A stretch of 64,000 nucleotides of DNA from Streptomyces sp. NBC_01408 (GTDB taxonomy: Bacteria > Actinomycetota > Actinomycetes > Streptomycetales > Streptomycetaceae), in the NCBI RefSeq assembly GCF_026340255.1, contig NZ_JAPEPJ010000001.1, positions 3,775,001 through 3,839,000 of the forward strand, written 5' to 3'. A model generated the notes under the pieces. It had not been told where the DNA came from and searched no databases. It saw nothing but the letters and a program-made list of their open reading frames with translations. Position numbers and translations under genes: made by a program. Each line of letters begins with the position of its first letter. Position 1 is the first letter of the stretch. Below are positions 56,405 through 64,000 of this stretch, one piece after another.

Positions 56405-57796
56405 ATGGCACAGCAGGAGACGACGGCCGACGTCGACGAGGTCTTCCGGGTAGAGACGCACGGCATCGACCCCATTCCCGACGCGGAGCGCCACGGCAGC
56501 GCCAAGGACCTCTTCTGGCTCTGGTTCGGCTCCAACCTCACTTTCACCTATGTGATCAACGGGGCCCTCGCCGTGGCCTTCGGGCTCTCCTTCTGGCAGG
56601 CCACCGCCGTGGTCGTGATCAGCGGACTGTCCTTCTTCGCCGTCAGTGCCGCCGGCCTCAGCGGCATCCGCACCGGCACCGCCACCCTGGTCATCTCCCG
56701 CGCCGCCTTCGGCGTCCGCGGGAACCTCCCGGCCGGCGTCCTGAACTGGGTGGTGAGCATCGGCTACACCATCGTCAACACCGTGGTCGGGACCCTGGCC
56801 CTGGAGCTCCTCTTCGCCCAGGTGGGCCTCGGGAGCGGCACCGCGGTACGCGCCCTGTCGCTCACGGTCACCCTCGCGCTGACCTTCGCCGTCGCCATGT
56901 GGGGCCACGCCACCGTCCAGTTCGCCGAACGCTGGATGGCCTACGTCCTCGCCGCCGGCTTCGGCGTCCTGCTCCTCTTCGTCCTGCCCGGCGCCGACAC
57001 CTCCGCCCCCGCCGCCGCCCCCGGGCTGTCCGGCTGGAGCCTCGCCTTCGTCGTCATGCTCGCCGGACCGTTCTCGTACCTGCCGATGCCCGCCGACTAC
57101 ACCCGCTACCTGCCCCGGACCACCTCGCTGAAGTCGATCACCTGGACGGGGGCGCTGGGCGGGTTCCTCTCCTCCGTGGCCCTCGGGATCGCGGGCGTCG
57201 CCGCCGCCACCCGGACCGATATGACCGACGCCGTCGCCGGGGCCGAGAGCCTGCTGCCCGGCTGGTTCCAGCCGCTGTTCCTGGCCCTCGTACTCGGCGG
57301 CTCCGTCACCAACTCGATCATCACCCTCTACTCCTCCAGCCTGAACCTCCAGGTCCTCGGCATCCCCTGGAGCCGCGCCCGGGCCATCGTGATCAGCGCC
57401 GCGGTCACCGCCGCGGGCTCGCTCGCCGCCCTCTTCCTCACCGACTTCACCACCTCCCTGCTCTCCTTCCTCTCCCTGCTGATCATCGTGTTCGCCCCCT
57501 GGGGCGGCGTCTTCCTCGCCGACATGCTGCTGCGCCGCTGCCGCTACGACGCCGACGCGCTGCACGCCGGGAGCGCGGGCGCCTACTGGTACCGGGCCGG
57601 CTACCACCCGGCCGGCCTGGCCGCCCTCCTCACCGGCCTGGTCTTCTCCGCCCTGACCTGCGACTCCGCCCTGTGGACCGGCCCGCTCGTGGCCCCGCTC
57701 GGCGGCGCCGACCTCACCCTCCTCGGCTCGGTGGTCTCCGGGCTCACCTACTGGGCTCTGGCACGGCGCGTCCCCTCGTACGCCGCGGCCGCCTGA
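56405..57796 (+). CDS. NCS1 nucleobase permease (cytosine/purine type)
   Basis: This 463-residue NCS1-family symporter for cytosine, purine or related nucleobases has an N-terminal segment with RHGSAKDLFWLWFGSNLTF, which is typical of NCS1 helix 1. The motif FGVRGNLPAGVLNWVVSIGY and about 12 membrane segments are visible. It is the first gene after a TetR-regulated operator and lies upstream of an amidohydrolase, so the pair may take up and hydrolyse a nucleobase or hydantoin. The exact substrate is not readable. Confidence 0.88.
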   Translation: MAQQETTADVDEVFRVETHGIDPIPDAERHGSAKDLFWLWFGSNLTFTYVINGALAVAFGLSFWQATAVVVISGLSFFAVSAAGLSGIRTGTATLVISRAAFGVRGNLPAGVLNWVVSIGYTIVNTVVGTLALELLFAQVGLGSGTAVRALSLTVTLALTFAVAMWGHATVQFAERWMAYVLAAGFGVLLLFVLPGADTSAPAAAPGLSGWSLAFVVMLAGPFSYLPMPADYTRYLPRTTSLKSITWTGALGGFLSSVALGIAGVAAATRTDMTDAVAGAESLLPGWFQPLFLALVLGGSVTNSIITLYSSSLNLQVLGIPWSRARAIVISAAVTAAGSLAALFLTDFTTSLLSFLSLLIIVFAPWGGVFLADMLLRRCRYDADALHAGSAGAYWYRAGYHPAGLAALLTGLVFSALTCDSALWTGPLVAPLGGADLTLLGSVVSGLTYWALARRVPSYAAAA

Positions 57797-57829
57797 TCCC
57801 CCCACCCCTCTGCACAGGAGCACCGCCCC

Positions 57830-59491
57830 ATGCCTGGCACAGCACAGCCCTTCCCCGCCGACCTGCTGCTCACCGGAGCCCGCGTGCACACCGTGGACCC
57901 GGACCTGCCCGAGGCCGAGGCCCTGGCCGTGCACGACGGCCGGATCGTCTGGGTCGGCTCCGACGCCGGGGCCGAGGCCTGGGCCGGACCGGACACCGAG
58001 CGGATCGACGCGGGCGGGAAGCTGGTCCTGCCCGGCTTCATCGACGCGCACAACCACGTCCGGCTCGGCTCCGACGCCGACTGCGTGCAGCTCGCCGGGG
58101 TGCGCACCCTGGAGGGCATCCACGAGCAGATCTGGGCCTGGCACGTGGAACACCCGGACGCCGAGTGGATCGAGGCCGAGGCCTTCGACTACTCCGCCAT
58201 CCCCGGCGGCCGGATGCCGACCGCCGCCGACCTGGACACCGTCACCGGCGACACTCCCGCGATCGTGCTCTCGTACGACGTCCACACGGCCTGGCTGAAC
58301 ACGGCCGCCATGCGCCGCCTCGGCGTCACCCGGGACCGCACCGACCTGCCCTTCGGCACCGCCGCGACGGACCCGGAGACCGGCGAGCCCACCGGATTCG
58401 TCAAGGACTTCGCCGTCAAGGGGCTCTCCCGGGCGGGCCACCGCGCCCTGCGCGACCTGGGCGTGCCGTGGGCCTCGCCGGAGCGGCAGTACGGGCGGCT
58501 CGCCAAGAGCCTCGACGACGCGATCGGCTTCGGCATCACCACGGTCGTCGAGCCGCAGAACTCCCTCGACGACCTGGAGCTCTACGAGCGCGCCCGCGCG
58601 GAGGGCCGGCTGCGCTCACGGATCGTCGCCGCGCTGTTCCACCCGCGGGGCACGACCGAGGCGGAGCTCGACTCCTTCGCGGCGGCCGCCCGCAGGTACG
58701 CGGGGGACCGGCTGCGGGTGGGCCCGCTCAAGCTGTACATCGACGACGTGGTGGAGCCGCGTACGGCCGCGCTGCTGGAGCCGTACGCCGGATGCGGCCA
58801 CCACCGCGGCGAGACCTTCTACCCGGCCGAGGAGTTCGCGGAGCTGCTGGCGGGGCTCGACGCGCGCGGCTTCCAGTGCTTCGTGCACGCCACCGGGGAC
58901 CGGGGCATCCGGACCGTCCTGGACGCGGTGGAACACGCCCGCGCGGTGAACGGCCCGCGCGACGCCCGCCACCAGGTGGTGCACGTGGAGTGCCTGGACC
59001 CGGCGGACGTACCGCGCTTCCGGGAGCTGGGCGTGGTCGCCTGCATGCAGCCGAGGCACTGCGCGCCGGAGATCGCCGGTCCCGGCCAGGACTGGGCCGA
59101 GAACGTCGGCGAGGACCGCTGGCACAAGGCCTGGCCGATGCGGAGCCTGCACGAGGCGGGGGCCGTACTGGCCTTCTCCAGCGACTGGAACGTGGCCGAG
59201 ATGGACCCCATGGTCGGCATCTACACGGCCGTGACCCGGCGCCCGCTGGGCGGGGGCGAGCCGTGGCAGCCGGCCGAGACGGTGGACGTGGCGACGGCCG
59301 TGCACGGCTACACGATGGGCTCGGCCCACGCCAACTTCCTGGAGGCGGACCGGGGTTCGCTGACGGTGGGCAAGGCGGCCGACTTCGTGGTGCTGTCCCG
59401 CGACATCCTCACCGTCCCCGCGGACCGGATCCCGGGCACGATCGCGGAAACGGTGGTGGTGGCGGGCGAGGTGGTCCACCGGGTCGCCTGA
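57830..59491 (+). CDS. Amidohydrolase family protein (YtcJ-like)
   Basis: This 553-residue metal-dependent amidohydrolase has the YtcJ-like arrangement: PDLLLTGARVHTVDPDLPEA at the N-terminus, PGFIDAHNHVRLG (metal His-x-His), a barrel with CFVHATGDRGIRTVLDAVEH and HQVVHVECLDP (metal His residues), and the catalytic-Asp region LAFSSDWNVAEMDP. The C-terminus has GKAADFVVLSRDI, which rebuilds the small beta domain. It follows the permease by 33 bases and probably hydrolyses the imported compound. Confidence 0.88.
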   Translation: MPGTAQPFPADLLLTGARVHTVDPDLPEAEALAVHDGRIVWVGSDAGAEAWAGPDTERIDAGGKLVLPGFIDAHNHVRLGSDADCVQLAGVRTLEGIHEQIWAWHVEHPDAEWIEAEAFDYSAIPGGRMPTAADLDTVTGDTPAIVLSYDVHTAWLNTAAMRRLGVTRDRTDLPFGTAATDPETGEPTGFVKDFAVKGLSRAGHRALRDLGVPWASPERQYGRLAKSLDDAIGFGITTVVEPQNSLDDLELYERARAEGRLRSRIVAALFHPRGTTEAELDSFAAAARRYAGDRLRVGPLKLYIDDVVEPRTAALLEPYAGCGHHRGETFYPAEEFAELLAGLDARGFQCFVHATGDRGIRTVLDAVEHARAVNGPRDARHQVVHVECLDPADVPRFRELGVVACMQPRHCAPEIAGPGQDWAENVGEDRWHKAWPMRSLHEAGAVLAFSSDWNVAEMDPMVGIYTAVTRRPLGGGEPWQPAETVDVATAVHGYTMGSAHANFLEADRGSLTVGKAADFVVLSRDILTVPADRIPGTIAETVVVAGEVVHRVA

Positions 59492-59632
59492 CGGCGGGTC
59501 GGGCGGGGTCCTGGGGGCGGGGACGGTCGGGTCCCGGGCGGGGTCTCGGTCGGCTCCCGGGCGGGTCGGGCGGGTCCCGGGCGGGTCCCGGGCCGGGGCT
59601 TGGCGGTGTTTCCCTGGCGGGGCTGGGTGAGG
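59492..59632 (+). repeat. G-rich low-complexity spacer after amidohydrolase
   Basis: This is a strand-biased G-rich tract with several direct copies of GGGCGGGTCCCG and GGTCCCGGGCGGG (about 59500-59600). No ORF is supported. GGG runs could form G-quadruplexes on the plus strand. It directly precedes element D. Confidence 0.55.
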
Positions 59633-59769
59633 GGGACGGGGCCGGGGTGGGGTGTCGTCCGGGACTCATGATTTATGGCGCCTTGAGCGGGCTGCGTCGG
59701 TGCGGGCCGGCGGGGCGCCAACAAATCACGTTCTACGTCCCGGACAACACCCCACCCCGGCCCCGTCCC
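59633..59769. mobile_element. MITE-like element D (137 bp)
   Basis: Inverted repeats of about 33 bp begin GGGACGGGGCCGGGGTGGGG (59633 onward) and end at 59769 with the complement; one mismatch. Inner AT-richer arms (ATTTATGGCGCC and GGCGCCAACAAAT) continue the inverted repeat with indels. No coding capacity. It lies between the amidohydrolase operon and the frameshifted ATPase gene. Confidence 0.72.
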
Positions 59770-59800
59770 GGGGCGGATCCAGTGTTGGCCGGGGCACATC

Positions 59801-59846
59801 CAGCCTCGCCGGCGTTTGAGGCGCGGGGTCTGGGGCGGAGCCCCGG
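59801..59846 (-). repeat. Dispersed hairpin repeat, single reverse copy
   Basis: One reverse-oriented copy of the GCGCCTCAAACGCCGGCG repeat ends about 50 bases from the stop of the minus-strand ATPase gene, where it may terminate transcription. Confidence 0.75.
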
Positions 59847-59895
59847 GGGACGGTGGAAGGGCGGGTGGGGGTCGGCTCCGCGCAGCGGCAGCCCG

Positions 59896-61081
59896 TCACC
59901 GCTGGGGCCAGTACCAGAGGGGTTCGTCCAGGGGGCCCTCGCGGCCCGCTACCTCCGTGCGGCCGAACTCCTTGACCAGTTCCACCGTCCGGAGGTCCAC
60001 CCGGTGGCGGCGGGTGCCCTCGGCCAGGGCCTCGGCCAAGGGGGTCGCGTGGGTGACCACCACCGTCTGGGTGTCCCGGGCCGCCGTGAGGATCAGGTCC
60101 GCCAGCGGGGTCAGCAGGTCCGGGTGGAGGCTGGTCTCCGGCTCGTTGAGGACCATCAGGGCGGGCGGGCGCGGTGTCAGCAGGGCCGCCGCCCAGAGCA
60201 GGTAGCGCAGGGTGCCGTCGGAGAGCTCGGCCGCGCTCAGCGGGCGCAGCAGACCGGTGCTGGTGGAGTTCGAGGGAGAAGCGGCCGTCCCGGTCGGTGA
60301 CGGAGACCCGGGTGCCGGGGAAGGCCGCCTCCACGGCGGCGTCCAGCGCCGCGTGGTCCCCGGTCTCCCGGATCGTCTGCAGGGCCGCGGGCAGATCGGC
60401 CCCGTCGGCGGCGAGCACCGGTGTACGGGTGCCGATCCGCGGGGTCCGGGCGGGGGCCCCGGCGTCGGTGCGGACGTGGTCGTAGAACCGCCAGGACCGG
60501 ATCAGCTCGCGCAGGGCGAGGAGGTCCGGGGCCAGCTGGGGGTCGGCGAGCTCGCTGAGCACGGAGTCGTAGGGGCGCAGCGCGTTCTGGGTGCGGTGCC
60601 AGCCGCCGTCGGCCGTGCGGGTGCGTACGGCGGGCCCCGCGCGGTCGGACAGCAGCGCGGCCGGGCGCAGTACCGGCCCGGCCCAGGTGCACTCGCGCTT
60701 GATCTCGGGGTCGAGGGTGAAGAGGGAGTCCGCGACCGGCACCGGGTGGCCGAAGTCCACCGCGTAGCCGAACTCGTCGCCCGCGAAGCCCAGCCGCAGG
60801 CTGACCGGCTCGGTGCGGACCGTCCCCTGGAGCGGTCGGCGCCCCTCGCGCACTTCCCGGCCGAGCTTCTCCGGGCCCGCCCACAGGGTGGACGGCAGCC
60901 CGCCCTCCCGGGCCAGCGCGGCGACCGCCCCGCCCCGGGCGGAGTCGGCGAGCAGGCGCAGCGAGCGGTAGAGGCTGGACTTCCCCGTGCCGTTGGCTCC
61001 GGTCACCACGGTGAGCCTGCCCAGCGGGACGATCAGCCGGCGCAGGGAGCGGTAGTTCTCGACGGCGAGCGTGGTGATCAC
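59896..61081 (-). pseudogene. AAA-type ATPase (SMC-like, AAA_21), frameshifted
   Basis: The N-terminal frame (from GTG 61081) has MITTLAVENYRSLRRLIVPL then VTGANGTGKSSLYRSLRLLA, a good P-loop, and runs to about RDGRFSLELHQH near 60265. The rest of the protein continues in another frame: GLLRPLSAAELSDGTLRYLL, then ALMVLNEPETSLHPDLL (Walker B, NEPE) and VVVTHATPLAEAL (H-loop), to a stop at 59896. The two halves join at about 60262-60270 (CACCAGCACCGG), consistent with one extra base. Full length would be about 395 residues. Either a genuine frameshift or a sequencing error; both functional halves are otherwise well conserved. Confidence 0.8.
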
Positions 61082-61181
61082 GTGACGATCATGCCTCGGG
61101 GGCGAGGAAGCGGCCCACGGGGAGGACCTGGCGGCCCTGGGTGCCGACCGTGATCTGCCCGGCGAGGAGGTACGGGGGTGT

Positions 61182-62285
61182 TCACCGCACGTCCGCCGCC
61201 TCGGCGTCCCCGGCGTCATCGGGCAGCCCGCTGCCCACGGCGGCTCCGGGCCGGCCCTTGCGGGACATCGCGCAGAACAGCGTGAGCAGGGAGCCCAGTA
61301 CCGCCCAGCCGGCCAGGACCAGCATGGGCCCGCCCGCGCCGTTGCCCTTGAAGTACGCGATGGAGCGCGCGGCGTACGTACCCGCGCCCGGCGGCAGGGC
61401 CGGGCCGATGGAGCTCCAGAACGGCGGCAGCAGCGGGTACGGGTACGCTCCGCCCGCACTCGGGTTGCCGAGCACCACCACCAGCAGGATCGCGAGGCCG
61501 ATGCCGACCACGCCCGCCAGCCCCTGGAAGGCCAGGGTGATCGCGCCGACCGCGAAGACCACCAGGGCGCCGAGCCCCCACAGGGCCATGAGCGAGCCGG
61601 GCAGGGCGTCCAGGACCGGGCCCGCGATGACCGCGCCGAGCAGCCCGGCGGCGAGGGCGTACACGAGCAGCGCGCCGAGCCGGACGACCGCGCGGGCGGC
61701 GTTCGCGGGCCGGGCGCCGGCGCTGATCGCGAGGATCGCGGCGCACAGGTAGCCGCCCACGCACCAGCCGATGACCAGGTAGAAGGAGCTCAGGCCGCGC
61801 GCGTCGCCCGCGGCGGACGGGGCCACGTCGGTGACCACGACGGCGCGCCCCCGGCTCTGCTCGACCTTGCCGACGACCGCTTCGATGGCCTGGGCGAGCG
61901 AGGCCCCGGCGCCGCCCGCGACCAGCAGCCGGTCGGCCCTGGCGGCCGGGTCGAGGATCAGGGCGCCGTCCACGTCCCGGTTCCCGACCTGGGCGCGGGC
62001 CGTGGCCTCGTCCTCGACCGCGCGCGGGTCGAGCGGTTTGCCCGGCAGGGCGGCGAGCTGCTGCGCGGACTCCTCGGCGACCCGGGCGACGGGGGCGGCC
62101 ACGGCGATTGGGATCTCGCTGGGCACGGGGTGGTGGAAGGCGCCGATGTACGAGGTGATGAAGGCGAGCTGGAGCGCCAGCACCCCCAGGACCAGCAGCG
62201 CGGCCCGGGTGGTCACGGCGTCCTTGATCTCGGCGAGGAAGCCGCCGGACGGATCTGCGTCGTTGCTCTGGGTGGGCTGGCTCAT
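61182..62285 (-). CDS. YhgE/DUF3533-like membrane protein
   Basis: This 367-residue membrane protein has an N-terminal helix LLVLGVLALQLAFITSYIGA, a large extracytoplasmic domain (residues about 55-150, IPIAVAAPVARVAEESAQQL, VDGALILDPAARADRLLVAG) and five or six C-terminal membrane segments. This is the ABC-2-like YhgE/Pip/DUF3533 layout. Such proteins are permease-like or phage-receptor-like, but this one has no nearby ATP-binding subunit. The ATG at 62285 (MSQPTQSND) was chosen because it is preceded by low-GC intergenic sequence. It diverges from dnaE2. Confidence 0.78.
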   Translation of the reverse strand: MSQPTQSNDADPSGGFLAEIKDAVTTRAALLVLGVLALQLAFITSYIGAFHHPVPSEIPIAVAAPVARVAEESAQQLAALPGKPLDPRAVEDEATARAQVGNRDVDGALILDPAARADRLLVAGGAGASLAQAIEAVVGKVEQSRGRAVVVTDVAPSAAGDARGLSSFYLVIGWCVGGYLCAAILAISAGARPANAARAVVRLGALLVYALAAGLLGAVIAGPVLDALPGSLMALWGLGALVVFAVGAITLAFQGLAGVVGIGLAILLVVVLGNPSAGGAYPYPLLPPFWSSIGPALPPGAGTYAARSIAYFKGNGAGGPMLVLAGWAVLGSLLTLFCAMSRKGRPGAAVGSGLPDDAGDAEAADVR

Positions 62286-62372
62286 GCCACCCACGCTCGG
62301 CGTGGGGGCGGGGGGCCGCAGCAGGGGTGGGCCGAATGGATGACCGGCGGGGGTGGGGCCCTCGGGGAGCGT

Positions 62373-62388
62373 TCGAACTAGTGTTTCG
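62373..62388 (+). promoter_or_regulatory. SOS (LexA) box upstream of dnaE2
   Basis: TCGAACTAGTGTTTCG matches the actinobacterial LexA consensus TCGAAC-N4-GTTCGA at all core positions except one (GTTT for GTTC). It lies 69 bases upstream of the dnaE2 start, which fits LexA control of damage-inducible mutagenesis genes. Confidence 0.68.
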
Positions 62389-62456
62389 CACGGATATTCG
62401 AATTGCTCTATGGTGGATGACGGGGGAGGTTCATCGAGCGAAGCAGGAGGCCGCGG

Positions 62457-64000
62457 GTGCCTGGTTTTACGCATCTGCACACCGTTTCGGGGTTCTCCGT
62501 GCGCTACGGGGGCTCGCACCCGGAACGGCTGGCGGAGCGCGCCGCGGAGCGGGGCATGGACGCCCTCGCCCTGACCGACCGCGACACCCTCGCGGGTGCG
62601 GTGCGGTTCGCGAAGGCGTGCGCGAAGGCCGGGATCAGGCCGCTGTTCGGGGTGGACCTGGCCGTGTCGCCTGCGGCGGGCTCGGCGGGCTCGGCGGGCT
62701 CGGGTGGCCCCGGCTCCGGTTCCGCGGGCTCGGGTGGCTCCGGGGCCTCCGCCCGGTCCTCCGGGGCTTCCGGTTCCGGTTCTGTCGAGGTCTCGTACCG
62801 GCGGCGCAGTCCCGTCAAGGGCGGGGCCTTCGTCGACGAGTCCGCCCCGCGCGCCGTCTTCCTGGCCCGCGACGGGGCCGCCGGGTGGGCCGAGCTGTGC
62901 CGGATGGTCACCGCCGCCCACGCCGGGGCGGGGACCGGGCAGCCCGTGCTGTCCTGGGGCGACCTGCGCGGAGAGGGCGTCTTCGTCCTGCTCGGGCCCG
63001 ACTCCGAGCCCGGCCGGGCGCTCGCCGCGGGCCGCCCCGACCGGGCCGCCCGGCTGCTCGCGCCCTGGCGGGAGGTCTACGGTGACTCCCTGCGCCTGGA
63101 GGCCGTCCACCACGGCCGCACCGGCACCGGCCCCGGCTCGCTCCGGCTGGCCGCCCGTACGGTCGGCTTCGCCGCCGAACAGGGGGTCCCGGCCGTGCTG
63201 ACCAATGCCGTCCGGTACGCCGACCCCGGCCAGGGCCCGGTCGCCGACATCCTCGACGCGGCCCGCCTGCTGGTCCCCATCGACCCCCGGAGCCCCAGGC
63301 ATCAACTCGACAGCGGCGAACGCTGGCTCAAGGACCCGGACGCCATGGCCGGGGCCGCCGACCGGATCGCCCAGGCGGCCGGCCTGCGCCCCGCCGACGC
63401 CCGCCGGCTCCTCGCGGAGACCCGGCGTACGGCCGAGGCCTGCGCGGTGGACCCCGAGGACGACCTCGGCATGGGCTCCGTGCACTTCCCCGAGGCCCGG
63501 CTCGTCGGCGCCGCCCACCGCAGCGCCCAGCGGGTCCTCGCCTCCCGCGCCTCGGCGGGCATGGTGCTGCGGGGCTACGCGGACGACCGCGCGTACTGGG
63601 AGCGGATGCACCACGAGCTCGACATCATCGCCTTCCACGGCTACGCCTCGTACTTCCTGACGGTGGCCCAAGTCGTGGACGACGTACGGGAGATGGGAAT
63701 CCGGGTGGCCGCCCGCGGTTCCGGGGCCGGCTCCCTCGTCAACCACCTGCTCGGCATCGCGCACGCCGACCCCGTCGCCCACGGCCTGCTGATGGAACGC
63801 TTCCTGTCCAAGCGCCGGCGCGTCCTGCCCGACATCGACATCGACGTGGAGTCCGCCCGGCGGCTGGAGGTCTACCGGCGGATCATCGGCCGGTTCGGCG
63901 CCGAGCGCGTCGCCACCGTCTCCATGCCCGAGACCTACCGGGTCCGGCACGCCATCCGCGACGTCGGCGCCGCCCTGTCCATGGACCCGGCCGCTGTGGA
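62457..64000 (+). CDS. dnaE2: DNA polymerase III alpha subunit, DnaE2-like (3' partial)
   Basis: The frame is open from a GTG (62457, AGGAGG 6 bases upstream) to the end of the window. The product has an N-terminal PHP domain (FTHLHTVSGFSVRYGGSHPE, HLHT metal motif) and the start of the C-family polymerase palm (RGSGAGSLVNHLLGIAHADP, FLSKRRRVLPDIDIDVES, where the two-Asp DIDID pair is catalytic). The SOS box and the stand-alone position favour the error-prone DnaE2 type, which works with ImuA'/ImuB in translesion synthesis. A Gly/Ser/Ala-rich insertion of about 35 residues interrupts the PHP domain (codons near 62660-62790). Not distinguishable with certainty from DnaE1 without the C-terminus. 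Confidence 0.85.
   Translation, partial: MPGFTHLHTVSGFSVRYGGSHPERLAERAAERGMDALALTDRDTLAGAVRFAKACAKAGIRPLFGVDLAVSPAAGSAGSAGSGGPGSGSAGSGGSGASARSSGASGSGSVEVSYRRRSPVKGGAFVDESAPRAVFLARDGAAGWAELCRMVTAAHAGAGTGQPVLSWGDLRGEGVFVLLGPDSEPGRALAAGRPDRAARLLAPWREVYGDSLRLEAVHHGRTGTGPGSLRLAARTVGFAAEQGVPAVLTNAVRYADPGQGPVADILDAARLLVPIDPRSPRHQLDSGERWLKDPDAMAGAADRIAQAAGLRPADARRLLAETRRTAEACAVDPEDDLGMGSVHFPEARLVGAAHRSAQRVLASRASAGMVLRGYADDRAYWERMHHELDIIAFHGYASYFLTVAQVVDDVREMGIRVAARGSGAGSLVNHLLGIAHADPVAHGLLMERFLSKRRRVLPDIDIDVESARRLEVYRRIIGRFGAERVATVSMPETYRVRHAIRDVGAALSMDPAAV

Noticed and set aside
56341..60300. Plus-strand frame of over 1300 codons across the permease and amidohydrolase
   Set aside because: Out-of-frame shadow of two clearly identified genes.

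Overview
This window is high-GC actinobacterial chromosome, almost certainly Streptomyces. Evidence: strong third-position GC, frequent GTG/TTG starts, Tat signal peptides, a streptogrisin-type secreted protease, a SepF paralogue, and a core gene order I recall as conserved in streptomycetes (pyrG - Nudix - ald - parA-like - scpA - scpB - rRNA pseudouridine synthase - tyrA - cmk - acyltransferase - der). No tRNA, rRNA, CRISPR array or complete insertion sequence was seen. Both ends cut genes: an APC-family amino acid permease at the left and a DnaE-type polymerase at the right.

Layout. 1-6007: permease plus Tat-exported flavin amine oxidase, then on the minus strand a BBE-like FAD oxidase and a GH15 glycosidase. 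6468-18793: core block with pyrG, a Nudix hydrolase, a STAND/TPR protein, ald, an orphan ParA ATPase overlapping a small ribbon-helix-helix-like protein, scpA/scpB condensin subunits and an RluB-type pseudouridine synthase. 18794-23743: an NAD / ADP-ribose cluster (nadR, NrtR, ADP-ribosylglycohydrolase, two RlaP-like nucleotidyltransferases). Its 0.57-kb leader carries an NrtR-like palindrome over a -10 element and an RNA that I read as a ykkC subtype-2-like riboswitch. 23932-29712: Rieske lipoprotein, small conserved proteins, tyrA, cmk, plsC-like, der. 29725-44031: accessory and housekeeping genes (Rpf-like lytic enzyme, WYL regulator, PAP2 phosphatase, PIG-V-like mannosyltransferase, DHA2 transporter, glutaryl-CoA dehydrogenase-like enzyme, sepF, a DUF5685 protein with a cysteine-rich tail, DUF1684, streptogrisin-like protease).

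44129-54327 is a conflict/RiPP island: a SLOG protein and a SLATT (DUF4231) membrane protein sit directly next to a complete Fxs system (FxSxx-COOH precursor fxsA, radical SAM/SPASM fxsB, AAC(3)-like acetyltransferase, TIR-like fxsC, and the giant ParA/TIR/NB-ARC/TPR protein fxsT). It is followed by an alpha/beta hydrolase, a TetR regulator with a palindromic operator next to an NCS1 nucleobase permease and an amidohydrolase, a frameshifted AAA ATPase gene, a YhgE/DUF3533-like membrane protein, and a dnaE2-like gene preceded by an SOS box.

The intergenic DNA contains several MITE-like elements with 20-33 bp terminal inverted repeats (14777-14983, 14983-15168, 23753-23917, 59633-59769), a dispersed hairpin-forming repeat present at five loci (including a seven-copy array at 38254-38603), and an in-frame 30-bp tandem repeat in scpA. 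The two most interesting systems are the riboswitch-led NAD/ADP-ribose/RlaP operon and the Fxs-SLATT-SLOG island.
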